Shown here: positions 17,987 through 25,851 of the stretch, in pieces
Position numbering within the stretch: the stretch's first letter is position 1
How the letters are laid out: each line of letters opens with the position of its first letter
DNA from: an uncultured beta proteobacterium
GTDB lineage: Bacteria > Pseudomonadota > Gammaproteobacteria > Burkholderiales > Burkholderiaceae
Assembly (NCBI GenBank): GCA_903935355.1
Contig: CAIZRK010000006.1
Span: forward strand, 56,485-120,484
DNA: 64,000 nt
Reading direction: 5' to 3'
The notes under the pieces: model-generated
The model's input: only the letters and a program-made list of their open reading frames with translations
What the model was told of the DNA's origin: nothing
Database searches by the model: none
Program-made: the position numbers and the translations under genes

Positions 17987-18002
17987 AGAGTCTTTTTTGT
18001 AT

Positions 18003-18022
18003 GTGAGCACAAGCTCACTTTC
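18003..18022 (+). terminator. Weak candidate terminator after ampD
   Basis: GTGAGC-ACAA-GCTCAC forms a perfect 6-bp stem, followed only by a short TTTCT. It could equally be a binding palindrome upstream of nrdA. Confidence 0.3.
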
Positions 18023-18123
18023 TAGCCCTTTAGCCAATTAAAAGGGAAAATTACGCACCAAAATGCATCCTCTTTTATTGAAAAAATAGGGAAAAGTACC
18101 AATCAATATTTATCAGAAATATC

Positions 18124-18152
18124 TTACCAAAGTGTGAATAATTCCCTATACT
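18124..18152 (+). promoter_or_regulatory. Candidate sigma-70 promoter for nrdAB
   Basis: TTACCA (18124-18129), a 17-base spacer and TATACT (18147-18152). The -10 lies inside the upstream NrdR-type box, which fits repression by NrdR. Confidence 0.55.
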
Positions 18153-18158
18153 TAGTAC
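18143..18158 (+). promoter_or_regulatory. NrdR box 1 (upstream, overlapping the -10)
   Basis: This 16-base site keeps the core of the NrdR consensus (C-w-A-t-A..T-w-G-t) and matches 10 of 16 positions by my count. It starts exactly 31 bases before a better second box. Confidence 0.6.
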
Positions 18159-18173
18159 TAAATGCACTTTTCC

Positions 18174-18189
18174 ACACTAGATGTAGTGG
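18174..18189 (+). promoter_or_regulatory. NrdR box 2 (downstream)
   Basis: ACACTAGATGTAGTGG matches 13 of 16 positions of the palindromic NrdR consensus acaCwAtATaTwGtgt. The 31-base spacing to box 1 is about three helical turns, the usual arrangement for paired NrdR sites before ribonucleotide reductase genes. Confidence 0.75.
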
Positions 18190-18258
18190 TTGAGTCGAGC
18201 AATACCCTATTGTTTTTTAACAATATTTTGTCCAAATAACTATAAAAGCAGGAGCAAT

Positions 18259-21225
18259 ATGACATACGCCAACCCCCAGACCCCAAGCCAATCTTCTGGA
18301 GTCGAGAATCCAGGGTTGAACCCTACTGGGGCTCTAAGCCAAAACCCTTCTGCTAGCTTTCTTGCTGGAGGAGTGGGTGGAGCTTCGCCAACCCAACTCT
18401 CTGACTACAAAATCATTCGCCGTAATGGTTCAGTAGTGGCATTTGAGCCATCCAAAATTGCGATTGCTGTAACCAAGGCGTTTCTGGCGGTCAATGGTGG
18501 TCAAGGCGCCGCCTCTGCTCGGGTTCGTGAGCAAGTTGAACAATTAACTCAGTCAGTAGTTCGAGCCTTACTGCGAAGTCGTCCTAATGGCGGAACCTTT
18601 CATATTGAAGATATCCAAGACCAGGTGGAATTGGCTTTGATGCGTAGCGGGGAGCACAATGTTGCTCGCTCATATGTGCTGTATCGTGAAAAGCGCAATC
18701 AAGAGCGTGCTGCTCAGCAGGTAAGCGGCCAAGAAGCACAATCAGCTACTCAGTCCGGCGAATCTGGCATTAAGGTCAGTGATAACGGTGTAGAAAAATG
18801 GTTAGACATGGCCGCTTTACGCACCGTGCTCGAGGCTGCTTGTGAGGGCTTGGGCAATCAGATTGATGCTACACCGATCATCACTGAAACTATCAAGAAT
18901 TTATATGATGGCGTACCGATGGCGCAAGTGTATGACTCCGCTATTTTGGCTTCCCGCACCTTAATTGAAAAAGATCCTGCGTATAGCCAAGCTACCGCTC
19001 GTATTTTGATGCACGTGATACGTAAAGAAATTTTAGGGCGCGAAGTTTTGCAAGGTGATATGCAGGCTGAGTACAGCACCTATTTTGCAAAATACATTAA
19101 TGAAGGTATCTCAGCAGAGTTGTTAGATCCTCGCATGCGTGAGTTCGACCTTCCAAAATTGGCTGCTGCTTTAGATGCTAGCCGTGATTTGCAGTTTAAC
19201 TACCTAGGTCTACAGACTCTATATGACCGTTATTTCTTGCATATTGAAGACCGCCGTATTGAAATGCCGCAGGCCTTCTTTATGCGTGTAGCGATGGGTC
19301 TGTCTTTAAATGAGTTAGAGCGCGAGCGTCGTGCTATTGAGTTCTATGAAATCCTTTCTACGTTTGATTTCATGTCTAGTACGCCAACCCTATTTAATTC
19401 CGCAACCACTCGCCCACAACTTTCTAGTTGCTACTTGACTACGGTTGAAGATGACTTAGATGGTATTTATGAGGCTTTAAAAGAAAACGCTTTGTTATCT
19501 AAGTTTGCCGGTGGTTTAGGCAATGACTGGACTAATGTGCGCGCCCTAGGAAGTCATATCAAGGGAACAAACGGCAAGTCACAAGGCGTTGTTCCTTTCT
19601 TGAAAGTGGTAAACGACACTGCTGTTGCTGTAAATCAAGGTGGTAAACGTAAGGGCGCAGTATGCGCCTACTTGGAAACTTGGCACCTTGATATCGAAGA
19701 ATTCTTAGAGTTGCGCAAGAACACGGGTGACGATCGTCGCCGTACCCATGACATGAATACCTCTAACTGGATTCCTGACTTATTTATGAAGCGCGTGATG
19801 GAGGGTGGTGATTGGACGTTGTACTCACCATCGAATACCCCTGATTTGCATGATAAATACGGCAAAGCATTTGAAGAAGCTTACATTGCCTATGAGAAAA
19901 AAGCAGATGCTGGTGATTTGAAGCCATTCCGTCGCATTCCCGCACAACAGTTGTGGCGCAAGATGCTCGGTATGCTGTTTGAAACGGGACATCCATGGAT
20001 TACCTTTAAAGATCCTTGCAATATTCGTAGTCCTCAACAGCATGTGGGTGTCGTGCACTCTTCAAATCTGTGTACTGAGATCACCCTTAATACCAATGAG
20101 AGCGAAATTGCTGTATGTAATCTAGGTTCCGTGAATTTAACTGCGCACATGACTACCGATGCTTCTGGCAAGATGATCTTGGATCACGAGAAGCTCCAAA
20201 AAACCGTGCGTACTGCAATGCGTATGTTAGATAACGTGATTGATATTAACTACTACGCTGTAGCTAAGGCACGTAATTCTAATTTAAAGCATCGTCCAGT
20301 CGGTATGGGCATCATGGGCTTCCAGGATTGCTTGCACATGCAACGCATACCTTATGCAAGCGATGATGCTGTGAAGTTTGCTGATTCCTCCATGGAAGCA
20401 GTTTGTTACTATGCTTATCAAGCCTCAAATGAGCTAGCGCAAGAACGTGGCGTTTACAGCACCTATAAAGGTTCTTTATGGGATCGCGGCATCCTTCCAC
20501 AAGACTCGGTAGCATTGCTAGCCCAAGAGCGTGGCGGATATCTTGAGGTGGACAGCTCTTCCACCATGAATTGGGACGGATTGCGTGCTGATATCAAGCA
20601 ACACGGTATGCGCAACTCTAATTGCGTGGCGATTGCACCTACCGCAACCATTTCTAACATTATTGGCGTATCTGCGTGTATCGAGCCAACATTTCAGAAC
20701 TTATTTGTCAAATCTAACCTTTCAGGTGAATTTACGGTGGTCAATGAGTACTTAGTGCGTGATTTGAAAGATCGTGGCCTTTGGGATGAAGTCATGATTG
20801 CTGACTTGAAGTACTTTGATGGGACTTTGTCTAAGATCGATCGCGTTCCGCAAGATTTGCGTGATTTATACGCTACTGCGTTTGAAGTTGAGCCTAGCTG
20901 GCTGGTTGAAGCGGCTTCACGTCGTCAAAAATGGATTGATCAGGCGCAGTCTCTCAATATTTACATGGGCGGTGCATCAGGCAAGAAATTAGATGACACT
21001 TACAAATTGGCCTGGTTGCGTGGCCTCAAAACGACTTACTACCTTCGCACGATGGCTGCGACCCACGTTGAGAAATCCACTGTTACTAGCGGACAACTTA
21101 ATTCAGTTTCAAGTGGCGGCGGCGTTAATGGAACAGATGCAGCAGCGGCCCAAGAAGCAGATGGGCCCGCTTGCACAATGCGTCCTGGTGATGCTGGTTT
21201 TGAAGAATGTGAAGCATGTCAGTAG
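18259..21225 (+). CDS. nrdA: Ribonucleoside-diphosphate reductase, alpha subunit (class Ia)
   Basis: Catalytic subunit that reduces ribonucleotides to deoxyribonucleotides. The ATP-cone follows a polar N-terminal tail of about 50 residues rich in Ser, Pro and Gln, starting at DYKIIRRNGSVVAFEPSKIA. The core carries the redox Cys in QLSSCYLTT, NLCTEITLN with the thiyl Cys/Glu pair, VCNLGSVNL and the YYLRTMA radical-transfer tyrosines. The C-terminal pair reads CEACQ. Length is 988 residues. The ATG at 18259 with GCAGGAGC upstream is preferred to a farther in-frame codon at 18190, which would overlap the NrdR box. nrdB follows after 45 bases, and the presence of a cone and two NrdR boxes predicts dATP and NrdR control. 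Confidence 0.97.
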   Translation: MTYANPQTPSQSSGVENPGLNPTGALSQNPSASFLAGGVGGASPTQLSDYKIIRRNGSVVAFEPSKIAIAVTKAFLAVNGGQGAASARVREQVEQLTQSVVRALLRSRPNGGTFHIEDIQDQVELALMRSGEHNVARSYVLYREKRNQERAAQQVSGQEAQSATQSGESGIKVSDNGVEKWLDMAALRTVLEAACEGLGNQIDATPIITETIKNLYDGVPMAQVYDSAILASRTLIEKDPAYSQATARILMHVIRKEILGREVLQGDMQAEYSTYFAKYINEGISAELLDPRMREFDLPKLAAALDASRDLQFNYLGLQTLYDRYFLHIEDRRIEMPQAFFMRVAMGLSLNELERERRAIEFYEILSTFDFMSSTPTLFNSATTRPQLSSCYLTTVEDDLDGIYEALKENALLSKFAGGLGNDWTNVRALGSHIKGTNGKSQGVVPFLKVVNDTAVAVNQGGKRKGAVCAYLETWHLDIEEFLELRKNTGDDRRRTHDMNTSNWIPDLFMKRVMEGGDWTLYSPSNTPDLHDKYGKAFEEAYIAYEKKADAGDLKPFRRIPAQQLWRKMLGMLFETGHPWITFKDPCNIRSPQQHVGVVHSSNLCTEITLNTNESEIAVCNLGSVNLTAHMTTDASGKMILDHEKLQKTVRTAMRMLDNVIDINYYAVAKARNSNLKHRPVGMGIMGFQDCLHMQRIPYASDDAVKFADSSMEAVCYYAYQASNELAQERGVYSTYKGSLWDRGILPQDSVALLAQERGGYLEVDSSSTMNWDGLRADIKQHGMRNSNCVAIAPTATISNIIGVSACIEPTFQNLFVKSNLSGEFTVVNEYLVRDLKDRGLWDEVMIADLKYFDGTLSKIDRVPQDLRDLYATAFEVEPSWLVEAASRRQKWIDQAQSLNIYMGGASGKKLDDTYKLAWLRGLKTTYYLRTMAATHVEKSTVTSGQLNSVSSGGGVNGTDAAAAQEADGPACTMRPGDAGFEECEACQ

Positions 21226-21270
21226 GCCATTTGCTTACTGAATAGAAATAGAAGAATTGAGGAGAGAATT

Positions 21271-22455
21271 ATGTTGAATTGGGATGAGGAAGTTACCCCA
21301 GTGCTAGCGAAAGTAGGTATTGCACCGCAACCAGTTGCAGTGGAGCCACCACGTCCACAGCCAGATCAAGTTGCGATTGCACCCCAAGTTGCTGCACCTG
21401 CACCATTAGAAGCAGCATCTTTATCTGGCGGTGTTGCGCATCGCGTCAATGCAGCTGATAAACGCGTTATTAATGCAAAGACTGATGTGAATCAGCTCGT
21501 TCCATTTAAATATAAGTGGGCTTGGGAGAAATACTTAGCTGGTTGTGCAAACCACTGGATGCCACAAGAGATCAACATGAATCGCGATATCGCGCTTTGG
21601 AAAGATCCCAATGGTCTAACCGAAGACGAGCGCCGGATTATTAAACGTAACCTCGGTTTCTTCACCACAGCGGATTCTTTGGCGGCTAATAATATTGTTC
21701 TAGGCACTTATCGCCACATTACCGCTCCAGAATGCCGCCAATACCTATTGCGTCAGGCTTTTGAGGAAGCTATTCATACGCATGCTTATCAATATATTGT
21801 GGAATCTTTGGGTTTAGATCAGGGCGAGATTTTCAATGCGTATCACGAGATTGATTCAATTCGCGCTAAAGATGAGTTCTTAATTCCCTACATTGATGTA
21901 CTAACTAATCCCACATTTAAGACTGGGACACTAGAAAGCGATCAAACTTTACTGCGTTCTCTCATTGTTTTTGCCTGCGTAATGGAAGGATTATTCTTTT
22001 ATGTTGGTTTTACGCAAATACTTGCAATGGGTCGTCAAAACAAAATGACGGGTGCTGCTGAGCAGTATCAATACATCCTTCGCGATGAATCTATGCACTG
22101 CAATTTTGGCATCGATTTAATTAATCAAATTAAGCTGGAGAACCCCCAGCTATGGACTTCCGCGTTCAAAGACGAGATTAAATCCATCTTCGAAAAAGCA
22201 GTCGAATTAGAGTACCGTTATGCAGAAGATACGATGCCTCGCGGAGTGCTCGGATTGAACGCTCCGATGTTCAAAGGTTACCTAAGATACATCTGTAATC
22301 GCAGATGTTTGCAAATAGGACTTGACGCCATGTTCCCAAATGAAGAGAATCCATTCCCATGGATGTCAGAAATGATTGATCTGAAAAAAGAGAGAAACTT
22401 TTTTGAGACACGCGTTATTGAGTATCAAACCGGTGGTGCGCTCAGTTGGGAGTAA
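21271..22455 (+). CDS. nrdB: Ribonucleoside-diphosphate reductase, beta subunit
   Basis: Supplies the tyrosyl radical to NrdA. Diiron and radical residues are readable: [12 protein letters not shown] holds the Glu, His and radical Tyr at the spacing of E. coli Glu115/His118/Tyr122; CVMEGLFFY holds the next Glu; and DESMHCNFG holds the Glu/His pair. A Pro/Ala/Gln-rich N-terminal extension of roughly 60 residues precedes the core. The C-terminal tail ([10 protein letters not shown]) would dock on NrdA. The ATG at 21271 follows GAGGAGAG. A terminator lies about 145 bases after the stop codon. Confidence 0.97.
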   Translation: MLNWDEEVTPVLAKVGIAPQPVAVEPPRPQPDQVAIAPQVAAPAPLEAASLSGGVAHRVNAADKRVINAKTDVNQLVPFKYKWAWEKYLAGCANHWMPQEINMNRDIALWKDPNGLTEDERRIIKRNLGFFTTADSLAANNIVLGTYRHITAPECRQYLLRQAFEEAIHTHAYQYIVESLGLDQGEIFNAYHEIDSIRAKDEFLIPYIDVLTNPTFKTGTLESDQTLLRSLIVFACVMEGLFFYVGFTQILAMGRQNKMTGAAEQYQYILRDESMHCNFGIDLINQIKLENPQLWTSAFKDEIKSIFEKAVELEYRYAEDTMPRGVLGLNAPMFKGYLRYICNRRCLQIGLDAMFPNEENPFPWMSEMIDLKKERNFFETRVIEYQTGGALSWE

Positions 22456-22547
22456 AGCAGTAAATCAGAAAGCGCACAGCCGGCTAAATAGGAGATTAGA
22501 CGGTTGGATAGTTTTAAAAGTCAGTTAAACCAGATTCAAATCCGAAA

Positions 22548-22563
22548 ACCCTTGTTCAAGGGT
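22548..22563. repeat. Perfect palindrome ACCCTTG-TT-CAAGGGT
   Basis: A 7-2-7 inverted repeat about 93 bases after the nrdB stop. A loose T-run follows 20 bases later, so it may be a first, weak terminator or an mRNA 3' end structure. Confidence 0.4.
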
Positions 22564-22600
22564 GTCTGGACCCCTCTCCCTATTTTTTCCAGCAAATTTA

Positions 22601-22635
22601 AAAAGCCGTTGTCCTTTGGGGCTACGGCTTTTTTT
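22601..22635 (+). terminator. Intrinsic terminator of the nrdAB operon
   Basis: AAAAGCCGT pairs with ACGGCTTTT, and the 3' arm runs into a stretch of seven Ts (22629-22635). This is a standard rho-independent form. Confidence 0.7.
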
Positions 22636-22790
22636 CCAGGATTCATTAGCGTGCAGCACTTAGTTTCAAGCCGCGCGCCGATGAATGGCTCGCTCGTCAG
22701 ATCCAAACTGTCGCAAGACAAGGCGGAAATGAGTGGTCGGGTCTTCTTAATCGGTAGTTTGTATTAATCTTCACGTGAAGGAGTATTACT

Positions 22791-23060
22791 ATGGCAATCG
22801 CCAAGAAAAAAGTTGCTGCAAAGAAACCTGCTGCTAAAAAAGTAGCTGCTAAGAAGCGTCCTGCTGCTAAAAAAGCTGCTGCTAAGAAGCCTGCTGCAAA
22901 AAAAGTAGCTGCTAAGAAGCGTCCAGCCGCTAAAAAGCGTCCTGCTGCTAAAAAAGCTGCTGCTAAGAAGCCTGCTGCAAAAAAAGTAGCTGCTAAGAAA
23001 AAGCCTGCTGCTAAGAAGCGTCCAGCTGCTAAGAAGCGTGTAGCTGCAAAAAAAAAGTAA
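22791..23060 (+). CDS. Histone H1-like DNA-binding protein, zero-frame product
   Basis: Lys/Ala/Pro-rich nucleoid protein of the Burkholderiales histone H1-like (HctB/BpH-like) group. The 89-residue zero frame is almost entirely AAKK-type repeats (KKPAAKK, KKVAAKK, KKRPAAKK), predicted to wrap and compact DNA through lysines. It has a strong ribosome site. The frame ends at TAA (23058-23060) directly after a run of nine As and a G (23048-23057), which includes the in-frame slippery heptamer A AAA AAG (23051-23057). The next 41 codons in the -1 frame continue the same composition and end in a conserved-type tail, so this frame alone looks truncated. Either the gene uses frameshifting or slippage, or it carries a 1-base indel. 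Confidence 0.85.
   Translation: MAIAKKKVAAKKPAAKKVAAKKRPAAKKAAAKKPAAKKVAAKKRPAAKKRPAAKKAAAKKPAAKKVAAKKKPAAKKRPAAKKRVAAKKK
22854..22999 (+). repeat. 65-bp exact direct repeat inside the histone-like gene
   Basis: Bases 22854-22918 recur identically at 22935-22999, an offset of 81 bases (27 codons), encoding the unit RPAAKKAAAKKPAAKKVAAKK twice. Synonymous sites are also identical, so the duplication is recent or kept uniform by recombination. Length variation by slippage or unequal recombination is expected. Confidence 0.85.
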
Positions 23061-23182
23061 GTAAGCCTGTGGCGAAGAAGGCGGGCAAAGCTGTAAAAAA
23101 GCCCGTGGCTAAAAAAGTAGCTGCTTCAACAACGTTGAATCCCGCTGCTGCTTGGCCCTTCCCAACTGGTACACGCCCATAA
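23057..23182 (+). CDS. C-terminal extension of the histone-like protein in the -1 frame
   Basis: After a -1 shift on A AAA AAG the reading continues from GTA at 23057 for 41 codons to TAA (23180-23182). It begins VSKPVAKKAGKAVKKPVAKK and ends LNPAAAWPFPTGTRP. The first half keeps the Lys/Ala/Pro repeat style and codon use of the upstream frame. From memory, the NPAAAWPFPTG-type tail is how intact Burkholderiales histone H1-like proteins end. The full product would be 130 residues. No strong stimulatory structure is evident downstream; only weak stems (GCCT/AGGC, GCGGGC/GCCCGT) were found. That the extension is coding is well supported; how it is joined is not known. Confidence 0.75.
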   Translation, partial: VSKPVAKKAGKAVKKPVAKKVAASTTLNPAAAWPFPTGTRP

Positions 23183-23210
23183 GTCTCGGCTTGTAGGCGG
23201 TCAAAGTTCA

Positions 23211-23239
23211 AAGGGGTCTCTTATGAGACCCCTTTTTTT
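23211..23239 (+). terminator. Intrinsic terminator after the histone-like gene
   Basis: A perfect 10-bp stem AAGGGGTCTC/GAGACCCCTT with a TTAT loop, running into seven Ts. It lies 28 bases after the stop codon of the -1 frame extension, which supports the extension being part of the gene. Confidence 0.9.
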
Positions 23240-23291
23240 ATGGGTGCAGTTTTTTGCCTAGTTTGGGCGATCCTGAAGGGCGCCTTCCAAG

Positions 23292-24251
23292 CTATAGTGC
23301 AAATTTAAATGCGGTTTTGAACTGATCAGCAATCTCATCTTTAGTAAGTTGATGATTTTGTGGCCCTTGGTGGGTAATTTTAATTGAGCCCATTAAGCTT
23401 GCTAAGCGCCCAGTACTCTCCCAATCTAAGTCATTTTCTAATCCAAAGAGCAGTCCGCCACGGAATGCATCACCACAACCTGTGGGATCAACCACTTTGG
23501 CAGCTGGTACTGCAGGAATGGCTATGCACTTGTTATTTGAATAAATATCCGCACCCTTTGCGCCTTTGGTAACGATTAAAGCTTTTACTCTTTCAGCGAT
23601 TATTGCCAAGCTAAGACCTGTTCGTTGGGAGAGCATCTCTCCTTCGTAATCATTTACCGCAAGATAACTAGCCATTTCTACTAACTCTAAGAGTTCTGGC
23701 CCATTAAACATTGGCAAACCTTGGCCTGGATCAAATACAAACGGAATTCCTGCTTCCGCTAATTGGTGGCAATGCTCCCACATGCCTTGGCGACCATCTG
23801 GCGCAACAATTCCGAATTTTGCAGCGCCCTTCGTATTTACACTGCGCTCTGCAACTACTACAGAAACTAAATTGAGGTGAGACTCATTCATTGCCCCTGG
23901 ATGAAAGGCGGTAATTTGATTATTCGCTTGATCAGTTGTAATCATGGCTTGAGCAGTAAAGGCCTGATCAATTTGACGAATATGACTGGCATCAATTTGA
24001 AGTTGTTGTAGGCGTTCCATGTATGGGGTGGCGTCTGCACCAACGGTAGCCATAATAATGGGGTCGCCACCTAGTAATTTGAGGTTGTAGGCAATATTGC
24101 CAGCGCAGCCACCAAATTCACGTCGCATCGTGGGAACCAAGAAGGCTACATTCAGAATATGAATCTGCTCAGGCAGAATTTGATCAGCAAATTTGCCTTC
24201 AAAGTTCATGATGGTGTCGTAGGCGATGGAGCCACAGATCAAGCTAGCCAT
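23292..24251 (-). CDS. PfkB-family carbohydrate/nucleoside kinase
   Basis: Ribokinase-fold kinase of 319 residues. It has the N-terminal GGCAGNIAYNLKLLGGDP motif (PfkB signature 1 region) and the catalytic anion-hole motif DPTGCGDAFRGGLLFGL with the base Asp. Bacterial relatives include adenosine kinases and ribokinases, and the FGGCAGNIAYNL segment resembles the group annotated as adenosine kinase-like in betaproteobacteria. The substrate is not assigned. It is the last gene of the aroQ-accB-accC-prmA run, 29 bases after the PrmA fusion gene. Confidence 0.82.
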   Translation of the reverse strand: MASLICGSIAYDTIMNFEGKFADQILPEQIHILNVAFLVPTMRREFGGCAGNIAYNLKLLGGDPIIMATVGADATPYMERLQQLQIDASHIRQIDQAFTAQAMITTDQANNQITAFHPGAMNESHLNLVSVVVAERSVNTKGAAKFGIVAPDGRQGMWEHCHQLAEAGIPFVFDPGQGLPMFNGPELLELVEMASYLAVNDYEGEMLSQRTGLSLAIIAERVKALIVTKGAKGADIYSNNKCIAIPAVPAAKVVDPTGCGDAFRGGLLFGLENDLDWESTGRLASLMGSIKITHQGPQNHQLTKDEIADQFKTAFKFAL

Positions 24252-24280
24252 AAATTACTTTCTATTGAGGTTTATATAAA

Positions 24281-25825
24281 TTATTGAGGGTAAAAGATAC
24301 GTACGCGATAGCCCGCAGTATTTTGTGGGAGGGTAAGTACCAATTCTGAACGAAAGAATTCACCAGAGGGCGCACCTTGGCGTAAATAATCTGGATGAGA
24401 CTTTTGCCAAGTTGTTGGCACCCATTCTTTTGGTGATAGTTCAATAGTTTTGATTTCGGATTCATCTGCATCAGTGAGAGATATTTCTAAATGAGGGAAC
24501 AAAACAGGTAGTGCGAGACGATTTTGTATTTCAACTAGGAGTACAGATTGATTTAAATCGATTTTAAGAGCCTCTCGTGCGTTTTCTGGTGTGAGAGTGA
24601 CCAAAGTTATTTTCCATGCAGAAAAATCGCTTAGAGATCGATTAATGCACCCTAGTGCACGACAGAGTTTTTGATCAATGCGCTGCAAAAAAGAAAATGC
24701 ACTCACTGCAATGGGGTTCGAGGTGCCATCAACGCGTGTTGCGAGTAATGGTAGTAATGAATTTCTAGAAAGATGTTCGCCAAAAATAAGCAGCAAAAGG
24801 AAAAAAAGCCCCAGGAGTATTCGCTTAAAACTTTTTTTTTGAGTCGTCGCAGATAAATCGGTCTTTTTTACTATTGTTTTGTTTGTCTTAGCTATGATGG
24901 GTAGCGTGCCATGTAAACAGACCCAGCCCTCACTTTCTTTCCATACTGAAAGTGTTAACCATTGGGCGTAGGTGGCAATGACTTCATCCGCTTGCCGCGC
25001 TAGTACGCCAGATAAGACAATGGCGCCCCCAGGGCGCATCTTGTTTACCAAAGCGGGCGCTAGCACTTGTAACGGATTTGCCAGAATATTAGCCATCACA
25101 ATGTCATATTTAGTGGTTGCAGCAAGTTCTAGCGCATTGTCATTGGGCAATACAAAATGAATCTCAGAGTTATTAATTTGTGCATTGCTACGAGCGGCCG
25201 CCATTGCTTGTGGGTCAATATCAGTCCCAACTACTGGCATGCAGCCTAGTTTTGCAGCGGCAATGGCCAGAATTCCGGAGCCACAACCATAATCGAGCAA
25301 ACTTTGATTCTGAAGTTCGGTGTTTTGTTCAAGCCAAAGTAGGCACAGGTGAGTAGTTGGATGACTGCCAGTACCAAAAGCTAAACCGGGATCTACTGCT
25401 AAGCAGATAGCATTAGGGTCGGTGGGCGCTTCATGCCAAGAAGGTACTACCCAAATACGTTCACCAATCTGAATGGGTGCAAACTGACTTTGAGTTAAGC
25501 GAACCCAATCTTGCTCTTGCACAAGCTTTTCTTTTGGCGGATCAAGGTAAAACCCCTCATCTTTTAGTGATTTGAGAAGCTTAGGAATAAAGTCAACCGC
25601 ACCAGAATCATCAATCTCTGGATTAAATAGTGCCGTTACCGATGAGTGGTCCCAAGCTTGCACTTCAGGTGAGAGACCGGGTTCTCCGTAAAGAGGGTTT
25701 TCATCGTAACCACCAGCGTCATTGTCTTCTACGGTAACTGAAAGGGCTCCGAGCTCTAATAATGTGTCACCTAAGGGCTCTGCAATGTGGGCAGATACCG
25801 TGAATATTAGCTCACGATAAGACAT
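24281..25825 (-). CDS. prmA: Ribosomal protein L11 methyltransferase fused to a membrane-anchored DUF3426 domain
   Basis: Residues 1 to about 308 are PrmA, which trimethylates L11. The N-terminal L11-recognition domain is followed by a Rossmann methyltransferase with LLDYGCGSGILAIAAAKLG (about 176-194), GTDIDPQA and NILANPL. After a polar linker with an A9 codon tract (Gln329-Lys-Lys) comes one transmembrane helix (ILLGLFFLLLLIFGE, about 335-349). A DUF3426 domain then runs to residue 514 (ENAREALKIDLNQSVLLVEIQNRL; GEFFRSELVLTLP). In relatives DUF3426 is a separate protein with an N-terminal zinc ribbon, which is missing here. If expressed whole, the methyltransferase would be tethered to the inner membrane. 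The ATG at 25823-25825 lies 26 bases after accC. Confidence 0.88.
   Translation of the reverse strand: MSYRELIFTVSAHIAEPLGDTLLELGALSVTVEDNDAGGYDENPLYGEPGLSPEVQAWDHSSVTALFNPEIDDSGAVDFIPKLLKSLKDEGFYLDPPKEKLVQEQDWVRLTQSQFAPIQIGERIWVVPSWHEAPTDPNAICLAVDPGLAFGTGSHPTTHLCLLWLEQNTELQNQSLLDYGCGSGILAIAAAKLGCMPVVGTDIDPQAMAAARSNAQINNSEIHFVLPNDNALELAATTKYDIVMANILANPLQVLAPALVNKMRPGGAIVLSGVLARQADEVIATYAQWLTLSVWKESEGWVCLHGTLPIIAKTNKTIVKKTDLSATTQKKSFKRILLGLFFLLLLIFGEHLSRNSLLPLLATRVDGTSNPIAVSAFSFLQRIDQKLCRALGCINRSLSDFSAWKITLVTLTPENAREALKIDLNQSVLLVEIQNRLALPVLFPHLEISLTDADESEIKTIELSPKEWVPTTWQKSHPDYLRQGAPSGEFFRSELVLTLPQNTAGYRVRIFYPQ
24832..24840 (-). other. A9 homopolymer (minus strand) at the PrmA/DUF3426 junction
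   Basis: Nine As in the coding strand read CAA AAA AAA AGT and contain the in-frame slippery heptamer A AAA AAA. A -1 shift gives AAG TTT TAA, ending the protein two codons later, before the transmembrane helix. Confidence 0.6.
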
Positions 25826-25851
25826 GCGCGCCCCTGGCCACTATCAACTAC

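Larger units (their letters stand above)
22456..22790 (+). other. 335-base gap between nrdB and the histone-like gene
   Basis: Contains a 16-base palindrome (22548-22563), an intrinsic terminator (22601-22635) and then about 155 bases leading to the histone-like gene with a strong ribosome site (GAAGGAG, about ten bases before the ATG). No clear promoter hexamers and no convincing protein-coding frame were seen; an 87-codon TTG-initiated frame has no recognisable features. Confidence 0.6.

Noticed and set aside
18026..18046. CCCTTT...AAAGGG hairpin upstream of nrdA as a terminator
   Set aside because: It is followed by As on the plus strand and has only six pairs; no gene on the other strand needs it.
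22504..22767. 87-codon TTG-started frame between nrdB and the histone-like gene
   Set aside because: It spans a terminator hairpin, has no ribosome site at good distance and shows no recognisable domain.
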